From Hymenobacter lapidarius (lineage in GTDB: Bacteria > Bacteroidota > Bacteroidia > Cytophagales > Hymenobacteraceae): a DNA stretch of 64,000 bases. Position 1 is the first letter of the stretch, and each line of letters starts with the position of its first letter. The notes under the pieces are model-generated. The model was not told the DNA's origin. It did no database searches and saw only the letters and a program-made list of their open reading frames with translations. Positions 1 to 8,937 of the stretch are shown here, piece by piece. Both the position numbers and the translations under genes were made by a program. The stretch lies in the NCBI RefSeq assembly GCF_001816145.1, contig NZ_MDZB01000011.1:1-64000 (forward strand). The letters run 5' to 3'.

Positions 1-94
1 GCCATGCTCCATTTTGCCTGCGCGAGAATCACGTGGTATAATTGTCTTTTTGGCTGACGCTCATTCCCTATTCGGATAGACTCTTATTGCTTGT

Positions 95-120
95 CGGCTC
101 CGACTTACCCGTTGGAGCCG
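95..120. other. Leader region of the first gene with a small hairpin
   Basis: The first 206 bases hold no gene that I can support. A 7-bp perfect stem (CGGCTCC / GGAGCCG) with a 12-base loop lies at 95-120 but has no T-run after it, so it is not a convincing terminator. A reverse-strand ATG at 12-10 could begin a gene running off the left edge, but only four codons are visible. Confidence 0.2.
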
Positions 121-206
121 GGCGCTTTGGTTCAGCAGGGCGCCGCCGCTCTTTTAAGGCCAGGGCGGTGGGCTTTTTGGCAAAGTAGGCCGTTACTTTA
201 CAAAAA

Positions 207-2249
207 ATGGGGTTTTACGCCCCCAGAACCGTATTGTTAACATCTAAGCTGCCCTTTTTGCTATTATTGAAGCCTTACCTGGTGCTGGTGCTTCTCATGT
301 GCCCGGTGCTGCTGGTAGCGCAACCAGCACGCAAGGCCCTGCCCCCCACAGTGTACACCAACGCGGGCGCCAACTACCAACTCACCTACCCGCCGGCGTG
401 GAAGGTGCGCAAGAACGTAGCCGGGGCGGAAGCCGCATTCTACGCCGGGGCGGCTTCAGAGCCGCGGCCGGCCGTGGCGACCCTCACCGTGCAGCCCTTG
501 CCCGACACCCAGAAGGACTTGCCCATCACCACCTTTGGCGGGCAGGACTCGGTGTTGCGCGGTATTTTGCGGCTCCCGCAGGCGCAGGTGTTGCGGCTCG
601 AACAGCGCGACTTGGGCCGCTACAGCGAGGTGAGCTACGACTACACCTACATGCCCGCGCCGGCCAGCCCCGCCCGCACCCACGTGGTGGGCCGCCGCAT
701 ACGGCGCTACGGCTACGACATTAAAGTGGAGTACCAGGGCGCGGTCAGCCAGGACAGCACGTACCTGGCGGCGGGGCAGGCACTGGTTAAATCCTTTGCA
801 TTCACGGGCAAGCCGCTGCCCAGCCGCCGCTACGCCGACCAGCTCTGCGACAACAAGATGTTCGGGATTGCGGCCACCCGCTACCGCAACGGGCAGTGGG
901 AGGACGACTGTCGCACCATTCATGAGTTTGCGAACAACGACCTTACCGCTGCGCCTGTGGTTCACCGGGAGGTGCTGCCGTTTCAGTCGTACGCGCTGGC
1001 TAAGGGGTTTGATAATTGTCTGTATTCAGTGACCAAGGCGCCCACCGATGCACCGGAACTGGTGTACCGCTACAATCCGGCCACGCGCCGAGGCGGCTTC
1101 ACCACGTGGCGGCTGCCGGCCCAGGGACCTGATGTGAGCTGGATTTCGGCGGCCACCGACGAGCGGGGCGACCTGTACTTCATGTCTTCCGATGCGAACA
1201 AGCTGGTGCGGGTGAGCCCCTACGATGGTAGCGTGACCCCCATTTGGGCCGCCGACCCGCTCCGGAAAGCGCCTTTTTACCCCTTAATTAACTACGGCGG
1301 GGCCGGCTCCCACGGCAACTTCTGCCTCGACGACGCCAACACCATGTACCTCGTGTACAGCACCGACGGCTCGCTGCTCAAAATCGACCTGAAAAACCAG
1401 AAGCCTAGCCCCGAGATGATGGCCTTGGGCGGCCTGCCCGAACGCGGCGGCTACAGCGACCTGCTGATGCAGAACGACGAGCGCGGCCGGCGCCGGCTGT
1501 ACCTGGCCGGCCCCAAAGCCGTGTACAAAGTAGACCTGGCCCGGCGCCAGGCCACCCGTGTGCGCAAAGGCACTTACACGGACCTGGCCGGCTGCAACCT
1601 GTTCAGCGTGGTGCGCCGCATGATAGCCCCGCCGCCCGTGCCCACCACTGCCGCGTGGCGCGGCCGGGTCCTGAACGCCCTTACCTACCAGCCGCTGCCC
1701 CATGCGCAGCTGCGCATGGGGGTTTCCGGCTTCGGAAAAATGGTTAAAATCAACCCAAAGGGCGCGTTTTCTCATCCGGGCACCCCGGGGCTTACCTACA
1801 CCTACCACGCCCAGCTCAGCGGCTACATCGCCACCGACAGCACCTGGACGGCCGTTCCGGGCCCCTCGGTTCAGGACGTGCTGTTACGGCCGCTCAGCGT
1901 GGGCACCACCGTGCAGCTGGCCAATGTGCAGTTTGAGCAGGGCCAGGCGGCGCTCCTGCCCTCGTCCTTTGCCGCGCTCGACAAGCTGGTGAGTTTGCTG
2001 AACGACAACCCGGGCATGACCATTGAGCTGCGCGGCCACACCGACAACGTGGGCGACCCCGCCAAAAACGTGCTATTGAGCCAGCAGCGCGCCACCACCG
2101 TGAAGGCCTACCTGGTGGGGAAGGGCGTTGGGGAGGCACGCGTTGCCGGCACGGGGCTCGGGGGTGCCCAGCCCACGGCCAGCAATGCCCAGGAAGTGAC
2201 CCGCAAGCTCAATCGGCGGGTAGAATTCCGGGTGACGGGCCTGCAATAA
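207..2249 (+). CDS. OmpA-family cell-envelope protein
   Basis: 680 aa. An N-terminal hydrophobic stretch (residues about 16-38, ending VLLVAQ) looks like a signal peptide; an internal ATG at 297 would give a shorter, more typical signal. Residues about 45-200 form a PsbP-like or secreted beta domain. The middle has repeated 'DERGDLYF'-type blades suggesting a beta-propeller-like segment. Residues about 483-560 resemble a carboxypeptidase-regulatory-like (Ig-fold) domain. The C-terminal 110 residues are an OmpA peptidoglycan-binding domain: 'NVQFEQGQAALLPSS', 'ELRGHTDNVGD' (around 607-617) and 'NRRVEFRV'. OmpA domains of this type bind diaminopimelate in peptidoglycan, so the protein probably sits in the periplasm or outer membrane. 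The role of the propeller-like part is unknown. Confidence 0.85.
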   Translation: MGFYAPRTVLLTSKLPFLLLLKPYLVLVLLMCPVLLVAQPARKALPPTVYTNAGANYQLTYPPAWKVRKNVAGAEAAFYAGAASEPRPAVATLTVQPLPDTQKDLPITTFGGQDSVLRGILRLPQAQVLRLEQRDLGRYSEVSYDYTYMPAPASPARTHVVGRRIRRYGYDIKVEYQGAVSQDSTYLAAGQALVKSFAFTGKPLPSRRYADQLCDNKMFGIAATRYRNGQWEDDCRTIHEFANNDLTAAPVVHREVLPFQSYALAKGFDNCLYSVTKAPTDAPELVYRYNPATRRGGFTTWRLPAQGPDVSWISAATDERGDLYFMSSDANKLVRVSPYDGSVTPIWAADPLRKAPFYPLINYGGAGSHGNFCLDDANTMYLVYSTDGSLLKIDLKNQKPSPEMMALGGLPERGGYSDLLMQNDERGRRRLYLAGPKAVYKVDLARRQATRVRKGTYTDLAGCNLFSVVRRMIAPPPVPTTAAWRGRVLNALTYQPLPHAQLRMGVSGFGKMVKINPKGAFSHPGTPGLTYTYHAQLSGYIATDSTWTAVPGPSVQDVLLRPLSVGTTVQLANVQFEQGQAALLPSSFAALDKLVSLLNDNPGMTIELRGHTDNVGDPAKNVLLSQQRATTVKAYLVGKGVGEARVAGTGLGGAQPTASNAQEVTRKLNRRVEFRVTGLQ

Positions 2250-2308
2250 CACCCGCCCCACCCGGCTGGCGTAAACAAAGGCGAACCAGCCCCGTTGTGC
2301 TGGTTACT

Positions 2309-2755
2309 ATGCTCGTAACTCTTCGTACCGCCGTGGCGCAAGCCCCGGCACAAGTAATGGCCGGCTTCACACGCGCGCTTTTTGTGGCCCTGGCGCCGCC
2401 GTTTCCCAGGCTGCGGGTGGTGCGTTTCGATGGGTGCCGCACTGGCGACCAGGTCGAAATTGAGCTGGATACACTGGTGAAGCGCCTGCCGTGGACGTCG
2501 CTCATTACCGACCACGGCACCTTGCCCGATGGCACTCACTTCTTTGTGGACGAAGGCAAGACCCTGCCCCCGCCCCTGCGTTTCTGGCGCCACCGGCACC
2601 TGCTGGAGCCCGGCCCAAACGGCACCTGCGTCATCGTGGATGCCCTGGAATACCGCACTGCCTCGCCCCTGCTCGATGCCCTGCTGTACCCGGCTATGTG
2701 GGCCCAATTTGCCTGGCGAAAGCCTATTTACCGGCGCTGGTTCGGCAAGGCCTAG
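2309..2755 (+). CDS. SRPBCC-fold ligand-binding protein
   Basis: 148 aa from ATG 2309; an in-frame GTG at 2297 is possible. The pattern 'RVVRFDGCRTGDQVEIEL', 'WTSLITDHG', 'FVDEGKTLPPPLRFWRHRH' and 'DALEYRTASPLLDALLYPAMW' matches the START/SRPBCC-like proteins common in Bacteroidota. These are small lipid- or hydrophobe-binding cavities, with no catalytic residues that I can point to. Its stop codon (2753-2755) directly abuts the reversed stop codon of the convergent acetyltransferase, leaving no spacer for a separate terminator. Confidence 0.7.
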   Translation: MLVTLRTAVAQAPAQVMAGFTRALFVALAPPFPRLRVVRFDGCRTGDQVEIELDTLVKRLPWTSLITDHGTLPDGTHFFVDEGKTLPPPLRFWRHRHLLEPGPNGTCVIVDALEYRTASPLLDALLYPAMWAQFAWRKPIYRRWFGKA

Positions 2756-3220
2756 CTAGAGGTCGAGCACCATCTTCACATCGGTGCGCTGGTAAGGCGT
2801 GGGCGGCACCGGCACGTGCCGGAAGCCCAGTTTCGCGTAGAGCGCCAGCGCGGGCGTGAGCCGGGCATTGGAGAGCAGCTCGACGCGGCGGGCACCCAGC
2901 TGCCGGGCTTTCGCTACCACGGCCTGCCCGAGGGCCCAGCCGATGCCCAGCCCCTGCGCCCGGGGCGAAACCGCCATTTTGGCCAACTCATACACGCCTT
3001 CGTGCTCCTTGATGAGGGCGCAGGTGCCAACGATTGCTCCGCCGTGGCTGGCCATGAAAATATGGCCGCCAGGGGCCAGGATGTAGCCTTCGGGGTCGTC
3101 GAGCATCTCATTGTCGATGGGCTCGATGGTGAAGTAGTGGGCTATCCATTCGTGGTTGAGGGCCCGGAACGCAGGCTGGTGAGCAGGTTCGTAGTCGAGA
3201 ATAAGTAGGTCGGAATTCAT
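2756..3220 (-). CDS. GNAT family N-acetyltransferase
   Basis: 154 aa from ATG 3220, chosen because the upstream open frame to 3463 overlaps the promoter and start of the divergent methyltransferase and has no family similarity. The GNAT fold is clear: 'GGAIVGTCALIKEHEGVYELAKMAV' (beta4), the acetyl-CoA loop 'RAQGLGIGWALGQAVV' and the C-terminal 'ALALYAKLGFRHVPV'. It transfers an acetyl group from acetyl-CoA to an unknown amine. The gene is divergent from the rRNA methyltransferase at 3296 and convergent with the SRPBCC gene. Confidence 0.85.
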   Translation of the reverse strand: MNSDLLILDYEPAHQPAFRALNHEWIAHYFTIEPIDNEMLDDPEGYILAPGGHIFMASHGGAIVGTCALIKEHEGVYELAKMAVSPRAQGLGIGWALGQAVVAKARQLGARRVELLSNARLTPALALYAKLGFRHVPVPPTPYQRTDVKMVLDL

Positions 3221-3281
3221 ACAAAAACAGGAAGGCGGCAAAGACGATAACCGGATGGCAAAGTTCGCACAGGCGCCGCCG

Positions 3282-3289
3282 TACCTTTG
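3282..3289 (+). promoter_or_regulatory. Bacteroidota -7 box (TAnnTTTG) of the rRNA methyltransferase
   Basis: TACCTTTG matches the Bacteroidota -7 consensus exactly. It ends 6 nt before the ATG at 3296, so the transcript should start at or almost at the start codon. I see no clear TTG -33 element. Confidence 0.55.
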
Positions 3290-3295
3290 CAGGCT

Positions 3296-4495
3296 ATGCT
3301 GAACCCCGCCACCATCGTCCTCAAAAACGGAAAAGACCACTCCCTGCGCCGCCGCCATCCTTGGGTATTCTCGGGGGCCATCGCCCGCGTGAAGGGCGAC
3401 ACCCACGAAGGCGACCCCGTGCGCGTGGAAGCCATCGACGGCGAGCTGCTGGGCGTGGGCCACTTTTCGGGCGGCGGCTCCATTGCCGTGCGCATGCTGG
3501 ATTTTGGCGAAAACAGTGCCTTGCCTTCACCTGATTTCTGGGAGAAAAAGCTGGGCAATGCCTACCAGCTGCGCCAGCGCCTGGGCCTAACCGGCACGGC
3601 CGATACCAACGTGTTCCGGCTGGTGCACGCGGAGGGCGACGGCCTGCCCGGCCTGATTATCGACGTGTACGGCGACGTGGCCGTGGTGCAGGCCCACAGC
3701 GTGGGCATGTACCGGGCCCGCCCCGAAATTGCCGCCGCCCTGCAAGCCGTGTTCGGCGACAAGCTGCGCGCCATCTACGACAAGAGCGCCGAAACCGTGC
3801 CCGGCAACGCCGTGCCCGACGCGAAAAACGGCTACCTCCTGGGCGAAAGCACCGGCACGGAGCACTTGGTGATGGAGAACGGCCACCAGTTTGCCGTGGA
3901 TTGGGAGACGGGCCAGAAAACCGGTTTTTTCATCGACCAGCGCGACAACCGCGCCCTGCTGGCCCGCTACTCGCCCGGCCGCAAGGTGCTCAACACGTTC
4001 TGCTACACGGGCGGCTTTTCGGTGTATGCCCTGGAAGCTGGTGCTGAGTTGGTGCATTCCGTGGATTCGAGCAAGAAAGCCATTGCCCTCACCGAGCGCA
4101 ACGCCGAGCTTTCAAACCACGTCGACCGCCACGCCGCCTACCCTGACGATGTACTGGGCTTCCTCAAAAACCACTCGGCGCAGTACGACCTGCTCGTGCT
4201 CGACCCGCCCGCTTTTGCCAAGCACATGGGCGCCCGTCACGCCGCCCTCATGGGCTACAAGCGCCTGAACGCGGCCGGCATTGCTCACCTGGCGCCCGGT
4301 GGTCTGCTGTTCACGTTCAGTTGCTCGCAAGTGGTGAGCCCCGAGCTGTTTGAAGGCGCCGTGCTGGCCGCCGCCATTGAGGCGGGCCGGCCGGCGCGCA
4401 TTCTGCACCGCCTCACCCAGCCGGCCGACCACCCGGTGAGTTTGTTCCACCCCGAAGGCGCTTACCTGAAAGGACTGGTGCTGGCGGTAGAATAG
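3296..4495 (+). CDS. Class I SAM-dependent rRNA methyltransferase, RlmI/RlmO type
   Basis: 399 aa from ATG 3296; a TTG at 3287 lies inside the promoter box. The N-terminal PUA-like domain reads 'RRRHPWVFSGAIARVKGD' (about 15-32). The Rossmann methyltransferase part has 'DWETGQKTGFFIDQRDNR', motif I 'LNTFCYTGGFSVYALEAGA' (about 231-249) and the catalytic-loop 'LLVLDPPAFAKHMG' (about 299-312), as in 23S rRNA m5C methyltransferase RlmI (m5C1962) relatives. It probably modifies 23S rRNA in the cytoplasm; the exact target base is inferred from the family only. A palindromic repeat follows the stop codon. Confidence 0.88.
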   Translation: MLNPATIVLKNGKDHSLRRRHPWVFSGAIARVKGDTHEGDPVRVEAIDGELLGVGHFSGGGSIAVRMLDFGENSALPSPDFWEKKLGNAYQLRQRLGLTGTADTNVFRLVHAEGDGLPGLIIDVYGDVAVVQAHSVGMYRARPEIAAALQAVFGDKLRAIYDKSAETVPGNAVPDAKNGYLLGESTGTEHLVMENGHQFAVDWETGQKTGFFIDQRDNRALLARYSPGRKVLNTFCYTGGFSVYALEAGAELVHSVDSSKKAIALTERNAELSNHVDRHAAYPDDVLGFLKNHSAQYDLLVLDPPAFAKHMGARHAALMGYKRLNAAGIAHLAPGGLLFTFSCSQVVSPELFEGAVLAAAIEAGRPARILHRLTQPADHPVSLFHPEGAYLKGLVLAVE

Positions 4496-4530
4496 CGCGG
4501 AAGCGGCTTTTTAGCAAGCGAAAAAACATC

Positions 4531-4641
4531 CAGAACGTCATGCTCATCTGGCGTCCGCTTGCCGAAGCATCTCTACTGCAATAGGAAAATTGATTACTAT
4601 CGCGGTAGAGATGCTTCGGCTCCGCTCAGCATGACGTTCTG
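4531..4641. repeat. Palindromic repeat, GTCATGCTGAGC family, copy 1
   Basis: An inverted repeat between rlmI-like and ctlX (same strand). Outer arms are CAGAACGTCATGCT and AGCATGACGTTCTG; inner arms are GCCGAAGCATCTCTAC and GTAGAGATGCTTCGGC. The left outer arm carries a small interruption (CATCTGGCGTCCG), so this copy is degenerate on one side. Confidence 0.8.
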
Positions 4642-4669
4642 ACGAATCCCTGAACTACTTCTCCCGTTT

Positions 4670-5590
4670 ATGCCACTTGCCAACACGGTGCTGATGGTGC
4701 GCCCCGCCAGCTTTGGATTCAACACTGAAACGGCCGTTTCCAACCACTACCAGCGGCAGCTGACTGCGGCCGGCCTGACCGCGCAGGTGCTGGCCGAGTT
4801 TGATGCAGCGGTGGCCACTTTGCGCGGCCGGGGGGTGCGGGTACGGGTATTCGACGATGCGCCGGAGCCCGCCAAGCCCGACGCGGTATTTCCCAACAAC
4901 TGGTTTTCGACCCACGCCGACGGCCGGCTGCTGCTCTACCCGATGTGTGCGCCCAACCGCCGTGCCGAGCGCCAGCCCGAGCTTATAGCGGCGCTGGCCC
5001 GTGAGTTTGACGTGCGCGAAGTCGTTGATTTGTCAGCAACGGAGCAGGAAAACCGGTTTCTGGAGGGCACGGGCAGCATCATCTTCGACCACGAGCACCG
5101 GGTGGCCTACGCGGGCTTGTCGCCCCGCACCGATGCGGCTTTGTTTGAGCAGGTGGCGGAGCGGCTGGGGTACCGGCCGGTGGCTTTTCGGGCCACCGAC
5201 GCGCGGGGCCAGGAAATCTACCACACCAACGTGATGATGTGCGTGGGGCCGGGCGTGGCCGTGGTGTGCCTCGACAGCATTGCCGATGCCGCCGAACTGG
5301 CCGTCGTGGTAGCGTCGCTCACCGCCACCGGCCACGAAATAGTAGACATCTCGCAGGCCCAGGTGTGCCAGTTTGCGGGCAATATGCTGGCCCTGGAGCC
5401 AGCCGCTGGCGGGCAGCCCCTGCTTGTGCTGTCGCAGCAGGCCCACGATGCCCTCACTCCAACCCAGCGCCAGGCACTGGAACACCACGCCAAACTGCTA
5501 CCGCTGGTCATTCCCACCATCGAGACAGTGGGCGGCGGCAGCGCCCGCTGCATGCTGGCGGAGATATTCCTGCCAACCAAACCCGCTTAA
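4670..5590 (+). CDS. ctlX: CtlX-type hydrolase (amidinotransferase/arginine deiminase fold)
   Basis: 306 aa, close to the usual length. It starts 'MPLANTVLMVRPASFGFN' and has the family pattern 'FPNNWFSTHADG', 'NRFLEGTGSIIFDHEHRVAYAGLSPRTD', 'IYHTNVMMCVG' with candidate catalytic His185, and the C-terminal 'GGGSARCMLAEIFLP' with candidate nucleophile Cys294. The family belongs to the guanidine-modifying superfamily; CtlX is named for citrulline utilisation, splitting citrulline-type ureido compounds. The exact substrate here is inference. It has the same strand as crtD but no metabolic link to it is evident. Confidence 0.85.
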   Translation: MPLANTVLMVRPASFGFNTETAVSNHYQRQLTAAGLTAQVLAEFDAAVATLRGRGVRVRVFDDAPEPAKPDAVFPNNWFSTHADGRLLLYPMCAPNRRAERQPELIAALAREFDVREVVDLSATEQENRFLEGTGSIIFDHEHRVAYAGLSPRTDAALFEQVAERLGYRPVAFRATDARGQEIYHTNVMMCVGPGVAVVCLDSIADAAELAVVVASLTATGHEIVDISQAQVCQFAGNMLALEPAAGGQPLLVLSQQAHDALTPTQRQALEHHAKLLPLVIPTIETVGGGSARCMLAEIFLPTKPA

Positions 5591-5633
5591 ACGGGGTTGT
5601 CATTCGACTACTGCCTTTTGGATTCTTCTGACC

Positions 5634-7136
5634 GTGTTCCGTAACAAGGAAAAAACAACGTTTTTGCGCCAGCCCGTGGCCGTTATCGGGGCGGGCATTG
5701 CCGGGCTGGCCACGGCCGTGCGGCTGGCCATTACCGGGCGCGCCGTCACGGTATTCGAGGCCAGCGGCACGTTTGGGGGCAAAATGCACCAGTTCAGTTT
5801 GCCGGGCGGGTACCGGTTCGATGCGGGGCCGTCGCTGTTTACGCTGCCGCAGCTGGTGGACGATATTTTCAGGCTGGCTGGCCGGGAGCCGGCCGACTAC
5901 TTCCGCTACGAGCGGCTGGACCCCATCACCAACTACTTTTTTGCCGATGGCACCCGGCTCACGGCCTGGGCCGACGCCCAAAAATTCGCCGCTGAAATCG
6001 AGGAAAAGCTGGGGACGCCGGCAGCAACGGTCACGCAGTTTTTGGCCCGCAGCCACAAGGCCTACGATGCCACGGCGGGCACTTTTTTGCACAAGTCGCT
6101 GCACAAAGCCAGCACCTACCTCAGCCCCGAAACGCTGAAGGCGGTGGCCGCGCTGCCCAGCCTGGGTTTGCTGGGCACCATGCACCAGCGCCACGCCGCC
6201 GCCTTCACCGACCCGCGCCTAGTGCAGCTATTCGACCGCTACGCCACCTACAACGGCTCGGACCCCTACCAGGCGCCGGCCACGCTGAGCATGATTCCGC
6301 ATTTGGAGCACGGCATCGGCGCGTTTTACCCGGAGGGCGGCATTTACGCCATCGCCAGCAGCCTGGCGAAACTGGCCGCCGAGTTTGGGGTGAAGTTCCG
6401 GTACAACGAGCCGGTGGAGGAGATTGTCATTGCCGAAGGCCGCGTGACCGGCGTGCGCACGGCGCAGGACGTGTACGATTTTGGCCAAGTGGTGAGCAAC
6501 ATGGACGTGGTGCCCACCTACCGCCGCCTGCTGCCGCGCGAGCCCGCGCCCGAGCGCACGCTCAGCCAGCCGCGCTCCTCTTCGGCGCTGCTTTTCTATT
6601 GGGGCATCGCCCGCGAGTTTCCGGAGCTGGGCCTGCACAATATTTTTTTTTCCGCGGATTACCAGCGCGAGTTCCAGGCCATTTTTCAGGATAAAACCGT
6701 GGCCGACGACGTGACGGTGTATGTGAACATCACCTCCAAAAAAACGCCCGCCGATGCGCCCGCCGGCCACGAAAACTGGTTTGTGATGGTGAACGTGCCC
6801 CACGACCAGGGCCAGGACTGGGATGCCCTCACCGCCAAAACCCGGGCCGTGGTGCTGCGCAAGCTCAGCCAGGCCCTGGGCACCGACCTGGCGCCGCTCA
6901 TTGCCGCCGAAAAGGTGTGGACGCCGCCCGGCATTGCCGCCGACACGTCGTCGTTTGGCGGGGCGCTCTACGGCAGCTCGTCCAATAACGCGCTGGCGGC
7001 GTTCCTACGGCATCCCAATTTTTCGGGGCGGCTCGAAGGGCTGTACTTTTGCGGCGGCTCAGTGCATCCCGGTGGCGGCATCCCGCTCTGCCTGCTATCC
7101 GCCAAAATCGTTTCTTCGCTTATTAATGAGGCCTGA
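5634..7136 (+). CDS. crtD: Carotenoid desaturase, probably 1-hydroxycarotenoid 3,4-desaturase CrtD
   Basis: 500 aa from GTG 5634; the open frame extends upstream through ctlX but that part is shadow. FAD-binding 'VAVIGAGIAGLATAVRLA' near the N-terminus, then 'EASGTFGGKMHQF', 'YRFDAGPSLFTLP', and the C-terminal desaturase signature 'LYFCGGSVHPGGGIPLCLLSAKIV'. It belongs to the CrtI/CrtD phytoene-desaturase-like flavoproteins acting on membrane carotenoids. I favour CrtD over CrtI because the next gene is a CruF-type 1',2'-hydratase, the partner step in flexixanthin/myxol-type carotenoid synthesis. It could still be a phytoene desaturase. Confidence 0.8.
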   Translation: MFRNKEKTTFLRQPVAVIGAGIAGLATAVRLAITGRAVTVFEASGTFGGKMHQFSLPGGYRFDAGPSLFTLPQLVDDIFRLAGREPADYFRYERLDPITNYFFADGTRLTAWADAQKFAAEIEEKLGTPAATVTQFLARSHKAYDATAGTFLHKSLHKASTYLSPETLKAVAALPSLGLLGTMHQRHAAAFTDPRLVQLFDRYATYNGSDPYQAPATLSMIPHLEHGIGAFYPEGGIYAIASSLAKLAAEFGVKFRYNEPVEEIVIAEGRVTGVRTAQDVYDFGQVVSNMDVVPTYRRLLPREPAPERTLSQPRSSSALLFYWGIAREFPELGLHNIFFSADYQREFQAIFQDKTVADDVTVYVNITSKKTPADAPAGHENWFVMVNVPHDQGQDWDALTAKTRAVVLRKLSQALGTDLAPLIAAEKVWTPPGIAADTSSFGGALYGSSSNNALAAFLRHPNFSGRLEGLYFCGGSVHPGGGIPLCLLSAKIVSSLINEA

Positions 7137-7202
7137 GCACGGGCAATGAGAGGTGGCCGCTGGCGGCCACTCGTTGCTGTTTTTCGCTCCTCATTCCTTC
7201 TT

Positions 7203-7862
7203 ATGGTTGATTACACCGAGCCGCTACCGGCCGCTAATACCCGCCGGCTGCGCATTGCCCAAGGGCTGATAGTGCTGTTCCACATCACGGGCTTTGTGGG
7301 CCTGGCGTTCACCGATAACCCGGAATTTTTCCTGCGGTTCACGCCGCTAACCCTGCTGCTCACGGCGGGGCTGCTGTTCTCGTTTCAGCCAAGCCGCCCC
7401 ATGGGCTTCTGGACGTTTTGCGTGGCGGTGAGCTTGCTGGGCTTCGCCGCCGAAGTTGTGGGCGTTGCAACCGGCAAGCTGTTTGGGCACTATTCCTACG
7501 GCCAAACGCTGGGGTACCAGGTGCTGGGCGTGCCCCTGGCCATCGGGCTCAACTGGCTGGTGCTCACGTATGCGTGCGGCATTTTGGCGCGCTACCTGCC
7601 CCTGCCCGAGCTCCCCCGCACCATCCTGGCGGCCCTGCTCATGGTGGGGCTTGATGCGTGCATGGAGCCCGTGGCCAGCACCTTCGATTTCTGGCACTGG
7701 ACGGCCGACATCATCCCCTTCCAGAACTTTCGGGACTGGTTTATCCTGGCCTGCATCATGCAAATGCTCTTCAACCGGGCTGATTTCAAGAAGGCAAACC
7801 CCCTGGTACCGCTGGTCTACCTCACCCAGCTTCTGTTCTTCTTTCTGCTGGGCACCGTATAG
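7203..7862 (+). CDS. cruF: CruF-type carotenoid 1',2'-hydratase (membrane protein)
   Basis: 219 aa from ATG 7203. A polytopic membrane protein with about six to seven hydrophobic segments and the family pattern 'GFAAEVVGVATGKLFGHYSYG', 'GVPLAIGLNWLVLTYA', 'DACMEPVASTFDFWHW' and 'QNFRDWFILACIMQMLF'. CruF-family proteins add water to the psi end of carotenoids, giving the 1'-hydroxy group on which CrtD then acts. Its position 66 nt downstream of crtD on the same strand supports an operon. The remaining carotenoid genes (crtB, crtI, crtY, crtZ) are not in the window. Confidence 0.85.
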   Translation: MVDYTEPLPAANTRRLRIAQGLIVLFHITGFVGLAFTDNPEFFLRFTPLTLLLTAGLLFSFQPSRPMGFWTFCVAVSLLGFAAEVVGVATGKLFGHYSYGQTLGYQVLGVPLAIGLNWLVLTYACGILARYLPLPELPRTILAALLMVGLDACMEPVASTFDFWHWTADIIPFQNFRDWFILACIMQMLFNRADFKKANPLVPLVYLTQLLFFFLLGTV

Positions 7863-7943
7863 ATACGCGCCAATGCCAGCGCAAAGTGTGCGCATTTGTC
7901 GCTAAATTCCCTGCTCACTCCTGTCAGCATCTTCTTGCCGCCT

Positions 7944-8558
7944 ATGCCCCATTCTATGCCTTTGCTGACTTCTTTGGAAGCAGCGATGCCGGTTTTCTAC
8001 CAGTACGGACTTCGCACGGCTTCCGACGCCCAACTGGCCATGGCCATCGACATGAGCGTGACGGACCTGCAGGCACAGTATCCCAGTCGAGATGCCTTGG
8101 TGGGCGCCGCGGTATTAGCCGACACCGAGCGGCAGAAACGTGAGCACGTGGCCCTTTACGCAGAGTTTTCGTCGGCAGTGGAGCGCCTGTATGGGCTGTT
8201 GCGGCTCGGGCTTGATGACCTGGCCAGCATGCCGGCTGCGTTTTACAGCGAGTTGCAAACCGACTTTCCTAATGCCTGGATGGTGATTGTGGAGCACCTG
8301 GCTACGTACTCGGCACCGCAGCTGCAACAACTGCTCAACGATGGAATCCGCAACCGGCTTTTTCGCTCCGACATTAACATCAATTTGGTAACCAAGGTGC
8401 TGATTGAACAAATCAACATGATGCTTAATCCGGCCGTTTTCCCACCCGACCGCTACAACATGGCAGAAGTGTTTCGCAGTATTTTCCTTTACTACATTCG
8501 CGGCCTGTGTACGGACGAGGGCGCGCGCATTTCTGCAGAGCATTTCGCGCGCATCTAA
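7944..8558 (+). CDS. TetR/AcrR-like transcriptional regulator
   Basis: 204 aa from ATG 7944; upstream in-frame TTG 7896 would add 16 residues, and ATG 7956 would shorten it by four. The N-terminus has a degenerate TetR helix-turn-helix ('ASDAQLAMAIDMSVTDLQAQYPSRDALVGAAVLAD'-like, about 20-52): the usual G in the turn is replaced, but the 'Y.SRDALV' end is typical. The rest is all-helical and fits a TetR ligand-binding/dimer domain. The target is unknown. It follows cruF, but the spacing gives no strong evidence of shared regulation. Confidence 0.7.
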   Translation: MPHSMPLLTSLEAAMPVFYQYGLRTASDAQLAMAIDMSVTDLQAQYPSRDALVGAAVLADTERQKREHVALYAEFSSAVERLYGLLRLGLDDLASMPAAFYSELQTDFPNAWMVIVEHLATYSAPQLQQLLNDGIRNRLFRSDININLVTKVLIEQINMMLNPAVFPPDRYNMAEVFRSIFLYYIRGLCTDEGARISAEHFARI

Positions 8559-8937
8559 CCACCGTACACTTTCTTGCTGGCACGTGCCCCAAAAGCCCGG
8601 CAAGTACGAGGACCCGTGTCTTGTGCAGGGGCTTGGCGGCGGGCAAGCGGCGGGCACCAGTTAATAGCAATGCCAAAGCAAGACTGGGCAGAATAATAGC
8701 GAAACAAGCAGCCGTGAGTCGCCGGCCGAGCCGTACTTCACCATGCGGAGCGAACAAAGGAGGCCCTTGTGCGTCTGCTTGCCAGACTACAGGCATTACC
8801 AAATGTGCATCGGAACCGGGTTTTCTGGTGCTACATTCGGGCACCTGTCTTCGGCACGATGACGGGTGCTGGCTGGGCATGTTGCTCAGCTGCCATCGGC
8901 TTTGGCTTGTCACCGCGAAATCTTATTCTCTGTACCA
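8559..8937. other. 379-bp non-coding spacer
   Basis: Several open frames cross this region on both strands, but none has a family pattern or a plausible start; all are low-information Arg/Ala/Cys-rich translations. I see no repeat, promoter box or strong terminator. Confidence 0.4.

Noticed and set aside
5373..5633. Upstream extension of the carotenoid desaturase
   Set aside because: This part overlaps ctlX in another frame and is not similar to desaturases; the FAD-binding motif follows directly after GTG 5634.
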